The notes below the pieces were generated by a model. The model was not told the origin of the DNA and searched no databases. It worked only from the letters and a program-made list of their open reading frames with translations. Below are positions 59,552 to 64,000 of a stretch of 64,000 nucleotides of DNA, piece after piece. A program made the translations under genes and the position numbers. Where the stretch lies: assembly GCF_023101145.1 (NCBI RefSeq), contig NZ_CP073714.1, positions 7,006,001-7,070,000 of the forward strand, written 5' to 3'. The first letter of the stretch is position 1, and every line of letters begins with the position of its first letter. Source of the stretch: Paenibacillus pabuli. GTDB taxonomy: Bacteria; Bacillota; Bacilli; Paenibacillales; Paenibacillaceae.

Positions 59552-60321
59552 TGATGCCATCCCTGTTTATCGCTCACGGTGCACCATCACTCGCACTGGA
59601 GGAAAATGCATATACTGAATTCCTGCAAAAACTTGGACAGGAACTGCCGAAACCCAAAGCAATCGTATTGTTCTCTGCTCATTGGGAATCTACAACTCAA
59701 TTAGTTTCTTCAGTAGCCAATTACGAGACTATCTATGATTTCGGCGGCTTCCAGCCCGAGCTGTATCAGATCAAATATCCGGCACAAGGGCATGAAGAGA
59801 CAACAGCGGAAATTCATCGCCTGTTCGTCAATGCTGGTATTCCGGTCGAAAGCGACTCCACTCGTGGTCTGGACCACGGTGCATGGGTTGTTCTTCGCCT
59901 GCTCTATCCAAATGCCGACATTCCGGTCGTTGCGTTGTCTGTGAACCGTTATCTGTCCAATGAACAGCAGTATCAGGTAGGACAAGCGCTGGCTGCTTTG
60001 CGTGAGCAGGATGTTCTCGTCATTGGCAGTGGTGGGACGGTACACAACCTGCGTCAGTTAAACTGGGACAGCGCAGGTGTCGACCCCTGGGCCATGGCGT
60101 TTGACAACTGGCTGCATGACAAGCTGGTGAGCTGGGATACAGCGTCCCTCTTCGCCTATGACAAGCTGGCACCCTCAGCCCAGGCGGCTGTACCTACGCC
60201 AGAGCATTTTGTGCCACTGCTGCTCGCCATGGGTGCAGGAGATCAGAACAAGCAGGCATCACTCCTGTTCAAAGCCTATCAGTATGGCAACCTGAGCCTG
60301 TCCTGTTGGAAGTTTGATTAA
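59551..60321 (+). CDS. LigB-type extradiol dioxygenase (DOPA-dioxygenase-like)
   Basis: 256 residues: PSLFIAHGAPSLALEENAY, SAHWESTTQLV, DHGAWVVLRLLYP and VIGSGGTVHNLRQ are the landmarks of the 4,5-DOPA dioxygenase group (YgiD type), with the metal-binding His and Glu residues. It cleaves catechols with oxygen or acts on a related compound. The ATG overlaps the esterase stop (TAATG), so the two are coupled. Confidence 0.9.
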   Translation: MMPSLFIAHGAPSLALEENAYTEFLQKLGQELPKPKAIVLFSAHWESTTQLVSSVANYETIYDFGGFQPELYQIKYPAQGHEETTAEIHRLFVNAGIPVESDSTRGLDHGAWVVLRLLYPNADIPVVALSVNRYLSNEQQYQVGQALAALREQDVLVIGSGGTVHNLRQLNWDSAGVDPWAMAFDNWLHDKLVSWDTASLFAYDKLAPSAQAAVPTPEHFVPLLLAMGAGDQNKQASLLFKAYQYGNLSLSCWKFD

Positions 60322-60345
60322 AGAGGACTCGTAGATAATAAATTT

Positions 60346-60385
60346 AGCGTGGGTTACAGGATCTCCCTGTGGCCCACGCTTTATT
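60346..60385 (+). terminator. Terminator after the dioxygenase gene
   Basis: AGCGTGGGTTACAGG and CCCTGTGGCCCACGCT form a long stem followed by TTATTT. Confidence 0.9.
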
Positions 60386-60571
60386 TATGGATGTAACTAG
60401 TTGTGCTGATTATGCAAAAACCGCCTTTGAAATGATGAGGCCATCGGAGCATGCGAGACAAGGACTCAAGTTTCTTGTTTGCTTTTCCGGATTATAACTA
60501 TAATATGGGATGAAATTTGCTCACAGATCACTCACCATAATGTCTCAATAGCTCATACGGAGGGGAATTGG

Positions 60572-61168
60572 ATGCCAGAACAGCGTATATATGAATTGAT
60601 GGATGAACTGGATATTTTACTGGAGGAGAAGGTACAAGATGAGGAAAACCGGGAGCTGCTTACGACATACCGCAAGTTTGCAGGCGTGACGAATGAGCAG
60701 CTCGACGCATTCGAGCAGGAACACGGTATTCGTTTACCTTCTGATTTCCGTGCATTTTATAAACGTAAAAATGGGAGTGGTTATGGCTTTAAAGTATTGT
60801 ATCCAAGCCTTGAGGAGGGACGAGAAACCGAGCCATTTTACCTATTATCTCTGGAAAGGATTCAAAAGGGGCATTCCACGCTGGTGGAGAACCGCTTGGA
60901 TGATTATTATACCGAAGAAGAGATCCGTGAGCTTGATCCCCGAATCAAACCGTATCTGTTTCAAAAGAAATGGATTACGTTTGGCATGCTTGGAGGTGGA
61001 TCTCTGTGTCTGATGTTCGACTTTGATCCGACGGAGCAAGGTACGTATGGGCAGATTATTATGTACATCCATGATCCGGATTTTGTATATTACGTGGCTG
61101 GAACATTTACGGAGCTTTTGGAACAATCTAACCGAAATTTGCGCGCTCTGGAGGCCATTGAATACTGA
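60572..61168 (+). CDS. SMI1/KNR4-family protein
   Basis: 198 residues with the SMI1/KNR4 pattern (EQLDAFEQEHGIRLPSDFRAFYKRKNG). This fold is common among immunity proteins in polymorphic-toxin loci, but no toxin gene is next to it, so it may be a stand-alone relic or a general regulator. The ATG has GGAGGGG seven bases upstream; a longer open frame upstream lacks a ribosome site. Confidence 0.85.
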   Translation: MPEQRIYELMDELDILLEEKVQDEENRELLTTYRKFAGVTNEQLDAFEQEHGIRLPSDFRAFYKRKNGSGYGFKVLYPSLEEGRETEPFYLLSLERIQKGHSTLVENRLDDYYTEEEIRELDPRIKPYLFQKKWITFGMLGGGSLCLMFDFDPTEQGTYGQIIMYIHDPDFVYYVAGTFTELLEQSNRNLRALEAIEY

Positions 61169-61362
61169 TTCCTGGGGACGTATCCAAGCTCAAATCCCCA
61201 ACTTCCTATGAATTACATCATTCATATGATGATATGACCTTTTTTGCATAATGCTGGGAGTTGTAAAGCAAGCTATAATAACATTTAGTGGAAATGACCA
61301 AGCTTTAATTATGGATTGCCCTTTTCTGCATCTATCACATTTATCTGGGAGGAACATTCGAA

Positions 61363-62364
61363 GTGGCTGAACAACCAAAGTCTGAGAGCTTAATGTCTCT
61401 CGTCAAAAAGGGAAACACATCCTCGGCTGTAGCTATGGCAGGAAACGCCGTACTTGCACTGTGCAAAGGAGGAGCCTTTCTATTCAGTGGCAGTGGCGCC
61501 ATGTTCGCCTCGGCGATGCATTCTTTGGCCGATGCCATTAACCAGGGGTTTGTCTTTGTTGGAAGTGTGTTGTCCGAGAAAAAACCTACACGCCGCTTTC
61601 CAACCGGATTCGGTCGGGTCATCAACATTTTCTGTATGATTGCCGTTATCGTTGTAACCATTATGGCGTATGAAACGATCCATGAAGGGATTCACCTGTT
61701 GCTGCATCCTGCTGGACATTCTGGTGGCCTCTGGATCAATATCGGCGTGCTGGTGCTTAACATTGTGATCGACGGAGCCATTTTGATCAAGGCGATGAAA
61801 GAAATTCTAAAAGAAGCACGTGCACCCAAAGCGTCAGGCCTCGCCCTGCTCCCTGCTGCGATCAAAAATGTAGGACGCGCTGCACCACCAACACGCCTGG
61901 TATTTTACGAAGATGTTGTAGCGGTACTCGGTGCAACCCTCGCACTGGTCTCAGTCGTTGTCATTGCACTGACCAATTTTGCATTGCTTGATGGAATTGT
62001 AACGACCATTATTGGATGTCTGATGATCGCTGTCGCTTTCCGTGTCGGCTATGACAATATGATCGGACTGATTGGTGTAGCGGCTCCACAGGATGTCGAG
62101 GATAAAGTTTCCCGAACCATCTTGGCCGACTCTCATGTTGCCGATATCCAGATGATGCGCATTATTCAGGAAGGCCGATATTACCACGTCGAGGGTCTGA
62201 TTGAGCTGACCAAAGGATTGAGCCTTGCCGATGCAGATGATATCAAGTTCCGTATTCAGGAGAAGTTAATGACCGATCCCGACATCGCCGATGCGGCCAT
62301 CTCCATTATCGAGGATGATGGCGTGAACAGCTGGGGTAAGAAGCATTCGGATGTAGTGAAATAA
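61363..62364 (+). CDS. Cation diffusion facilitator family transporter
   Basis: 333 residues with about five or six membrane helices. Residues such as FASAMHSLADAINQGFVFVGS and the D/H pairs in the helices fit a metal/proton antiporter that exports zinc, manganese or another divalent metal. A C-terminal cytoplasmic domain follows. The GTG start follows GGGAGG by about ten bases. Confidence 0.9.
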   Translation: MAEQPKSESLMSLVKKGNTSSAVAMAGNAVLALCKGGAFLFSGSGAMFASAMHSLADAINQGFVFVGSVLSEKKPTRRFPTGFGRVINIFCMIAVIVVTIMAYETIHEGIHLLLHPAGHSGGLWINIGVLVLNIVIDGAILIKAMKEILKEARAPKASGLALLPAAIKNVGRAAPPTRLVFYEDVVAVLGATLALVSVVVIALTNFALLDGIVTTIIGCLMIAVAFRVGYDNMIGLIGVAAPQDVEDKVSRTILADSHVADIQMMRIIQEGRYYHVEGLIELTKGLSLADADDIKFRIQEKLMTDPDIADAAISIIEDDGVNSWGKKHSDVVK

Positions 62365-62388
62365 GGGATATCCCCTTTTATAAAAGCA

Positions 62389-62420
62389 AAAAGGCTCACT
62401 CTTCACAGAGTGGGCCTTTT
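62389..62420. terminator. Bidirectional terminator after the CDF gene
   Basis: AAAAGGCTCACTCT and AGAGTGGGCCTTTT form a stem with a 4-base loop and U-rich flanks. It separates the CDF gene from the convergent oxidoreductase gene. Confidence 0.9.
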
Positions 62421-62515
62421 CACGAAGCTAACTACGTGACATAGGTAACAGCATGGCTGCTGGACGGCTGCATTAACTTGTTAGTTAGAATTCACTGACT
62501 GGGTTATCATAGGGC

Positions 62516-63106
62516 TTAACTCCGTTCACCCTGCTTCATACCCATCTCCATCAATTTATCTAGCCATTTCAGACGGAATGCCTCCGTAGAGCCCTTGATT
62601 GGACTAATCTCCGTTACTCGCACCGGGGATACACCGCAGAATTTAAGAATGTTCGATTTCATGACCCGATGACCTGCATGTCTGTAAATGAATCGATTGT
62701 ACAAGCGTGGTGTATCCATGGTCACAATGATGTGAGCAGACTTTCCTTTCAGCAATTTGTCCCATAGGGGCGAGTTCTCCCGATCTTTCATCGCGAAGCC
62801 GGGCAAAAACACCCGATCAATAAACCCTTTCAAAATCGCTGGCATCACCCCCCACCACGTCGGATATACAAACACCAGATGATCCGCCCATCGGATCCAT
62901 TCCTGAGCTTTCACCAAATCAGGTTCCAGTTCCGTCCTCTGACGGTACCCATACTGAAGATTGGGATTAAACTGAATATGGCTCAGGTCGATCAGCTCCA
63001 CAGAACTGCCCGATTGCCGGGCCCCTTTTACATAGGCTTCTGATAGTGCTTTGCAGTAACTTTGCGGATCTGGATGGCCATTAATCACCAGAATATTTGA
63101 TTTCAT
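62516..63106 (-). CDS. Flavodoxin-fold NAD(P)H dehydrogenase (quinone)
   Basis: 196 residues beginning ILVINGHPDPQSYCKALSEAYV and containing FVYPTWWGVMPAILKGFIDRVF, the flavin-binding features of the MdaB/YwqN-type family. It reduces quinones or nitro compounds with NAD(P)H. The ATG follows GGAGGAATAGATGT. A divergent AraC-type regulator may control it. Confidence 0.9.
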   Translation of the reverse strand: MKSNILVINGHPDPQSYCKALSEAYVKGARQSGSSVELIDLSHIQFNPNLQYGYRQRTELEPDLVKAQEWIRWADHLVFVYPTWWGVMPAILKGFIDRVFLPGFAMKDRENSPLWDKLLKGKSAHIIVTMDTPRLYNRFIYRHAGHRVMKSNILKFCGVSPVRVTEISPIKGSTEAFRLKWLDKLMEMGMKQGERS

Positions 63107-63240
63107 ACATCTATTCCTCCTGTATAATCATGTTTATGAAGGCCGACGAAGCAGGCATATTCCAAGCATAAAGTGAAGGTATACATAAACAAATGATCAA
63201 CGACGCCAAAACATTGCTGATTCGCGCAAAAGGGGGTAGC

Positions 63241-64000
63241 ATGATTAACCACAATCACGGTGTGTCCATTTCCATGTTGTATCCGATTATGAAAACGCTG
63301 GTGAACAAAGGATACGAATCTGAAACGTTTTTCGAGTATGCCGGCTTAGATCCTGCTCTCATGCAAAATTCGGAAACCCGTCTTCCAGTTGAGGAGTTGG
63401 AACGGATTATGCAGTATGCTGCCCGATACTCGGATGATCTGTATTTTGGATTGAACCAGGGACAACTGCTGGATTTTGCGGACCTTGGCCTTCCCGGTTA
63501 CGTAATGATGCATTCCAAGACGATTGGAGATGCACTCGCTGCATATCAACGATATAACATCATTCTATATAGTGGATTTAATCTCGATTGGGAAGTAGCC
63601 GGAACGGATCTGATCCTTCAATTGTCTTTGCAAAATTCAGAGAAGCAGATGTCACGTCACTGCGTGGAAGATATGGCTGTCTCCATGGTGTATTTGATCA
63701 GCAAGCTGGCGAATCGACGGGTAGAGTTAAAAGAGGTTAGGTTTAGTCATCAAGCCCCCGATGCTTCAGGTGATCTGTCTCCTTATCTAGACATGTTCGG
63801 AGTTGCTCCCCAATTCGGATCTACCCGTACACTCCTGCGCATGCACAAAGACATCCTGGATCAGCCCGTATTATACTCGGATGCAAGAATGCTGAAGGTT
63901 TTTGAGACCATGGCACAGGAAAGCAAAGATGAGCTTCATTCATCTCAATCATTCTCTGACAAAGTAAGTCGGTGGATGATGGAGAGCCTACCAACCTTCT
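63241..64000 (+). CDS. AraC-family regulator with Arabinose_bd-like N-terminal domain (cut by window edge)
   Basis: 253 residues are visible; the DNA-binding HTH pair lies beyond the window. The visible part matches the N-terminal domain of the OruR/ArgR-like AraC group: LYPIMKTLVNKGYESETFFE, LPVEELERIMQYAARY, GLPGYVMMHSKTIGDALAAY and VRFSHQAPD. It would sense a small effector and may regulate the divergent flavodoxin-fold gene. The ATG follows AAAGGGGG by about four bases; an in-frame ATG 48 bases upstream is less well placed. Confidence 0.8.
   Translation, partial: MINHNHGVSISMLYPIMKTLVNKGYESETFFEYAGLDPALMQNSETRLPVEELERIMQYAARYSDDLYFGLNQGQLLDFADLGLPGYVMMHSKTIGDALAAYQRYNIILYSGFNLDWEVAGTDLILQLSLQNSEKQMSRHCVEDMAVSMVYLISKLANRRVELKEVRFSHQAPDASGDLSPYLDMFGVAPQFGSTRTLLRMHKDILDQPVLYSDARMLKVFETMAQESKDELHSSQSFSDKVSRWMMESLPTF

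Overview
The window comes from an endospore-forming Bacillota chromosome and looks most like Paenibacillus. It carries a complete gerA/gerC/gerB spore-germination operon. Starts are preceded by strong AGGAGG-type ribosome binding sites, and GTG or TTG starts are common. Other typical features are a secreted GH5 glucanase and a GH3 glucosidase, PadR/DUF1700/DUF4097 and BlaI/M56 gene pairs, and a mid-range base composition. I saw no rRNA, tRNA, insertion sequence, prophage or CRISPR array. Genus is an inference; no marker gene was compared.

Layout. (1) 1-12036: a large minus-strand operon with two membrane-anchored von Willebrand A (vWA) proteins, a tubulin/FtsZ-like GTPase, a second protein that looks like a degenerate tubulin paralogue, a beta-rich unknown and a zinc-ribbon P-loop GTPase cut by the window edge. 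A small membrane protein and a zinc-ribbon membrane protein are transcribed divergently from it. (2) 12178-21099: a DEAD-box RNA helicase with an RG-rich tail, a degenerate repeat cluster, a SulP transporter with a long leader, a phasin-like/ABC1-kinase pair, ThuA-like and SDR proteins, and uroporphyrinogen-III synthase. (3) 21230-25503: the ger operon. (4) 25672-30309: an AT-rich island with a 42-residue peptide carrying four cysteines spaced C-x3-C-x3-C-x3-C, then two radical SAM/SPASM enzymes and an ABC exporter. This reads as an undescribed sactipeptide-type RiPP cluster. (5) 30431-44010: housekeeping and stress genes (pirin, DoxX, BlaI/M56, catalase, an orphan OmpR-type regulator, a PerR-like Fur protein, a diguanylate cyclase, an aldo/keto reductase, a secreted GH5 glucanase with a divergent LacI regulator, and a degenerate hybrid histidine kinase). 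(6) 44256-49949: nrdDG behind an ideal FNR box, then metE behind a cobalamin riboswitch. (7) 49998-64000: GH3 glucosidase, a FAD-Rieske oxidoreductase, a PadR/DUF1700/DUF4097 operon, SDR, XRE-cupin, VOC, esterase, LigB-type dioxygenase, SMI1/KNR4, CDF transporter, a flavodoxin-fold oxidoreductase and a truncated AraC regulator.

How the parts work together. The first operon has the parts of a membrane-associated assembly: both vWA domains are predicted outside the cell, while the tubulin-like pair and the P-loop protein are inside. The RiPP island has precursor, modification and export functions, with a hairpin after the precursor gene that would favour precursor over enzyme expression, but it has no dedicated peptidase or immunity gene. 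Several regulators sit next to matching sites: BlaI and a dyad, LacI and two operators, PerR-like protein and two boxes before catalase, an FNR box before nrdD, and a B12 riboswitch before metE.

Limits. All family calls come from reading motifs by eye. Starts were chosen from ribosome binding sites. No database search, structure prediction or base-composition computation was run.
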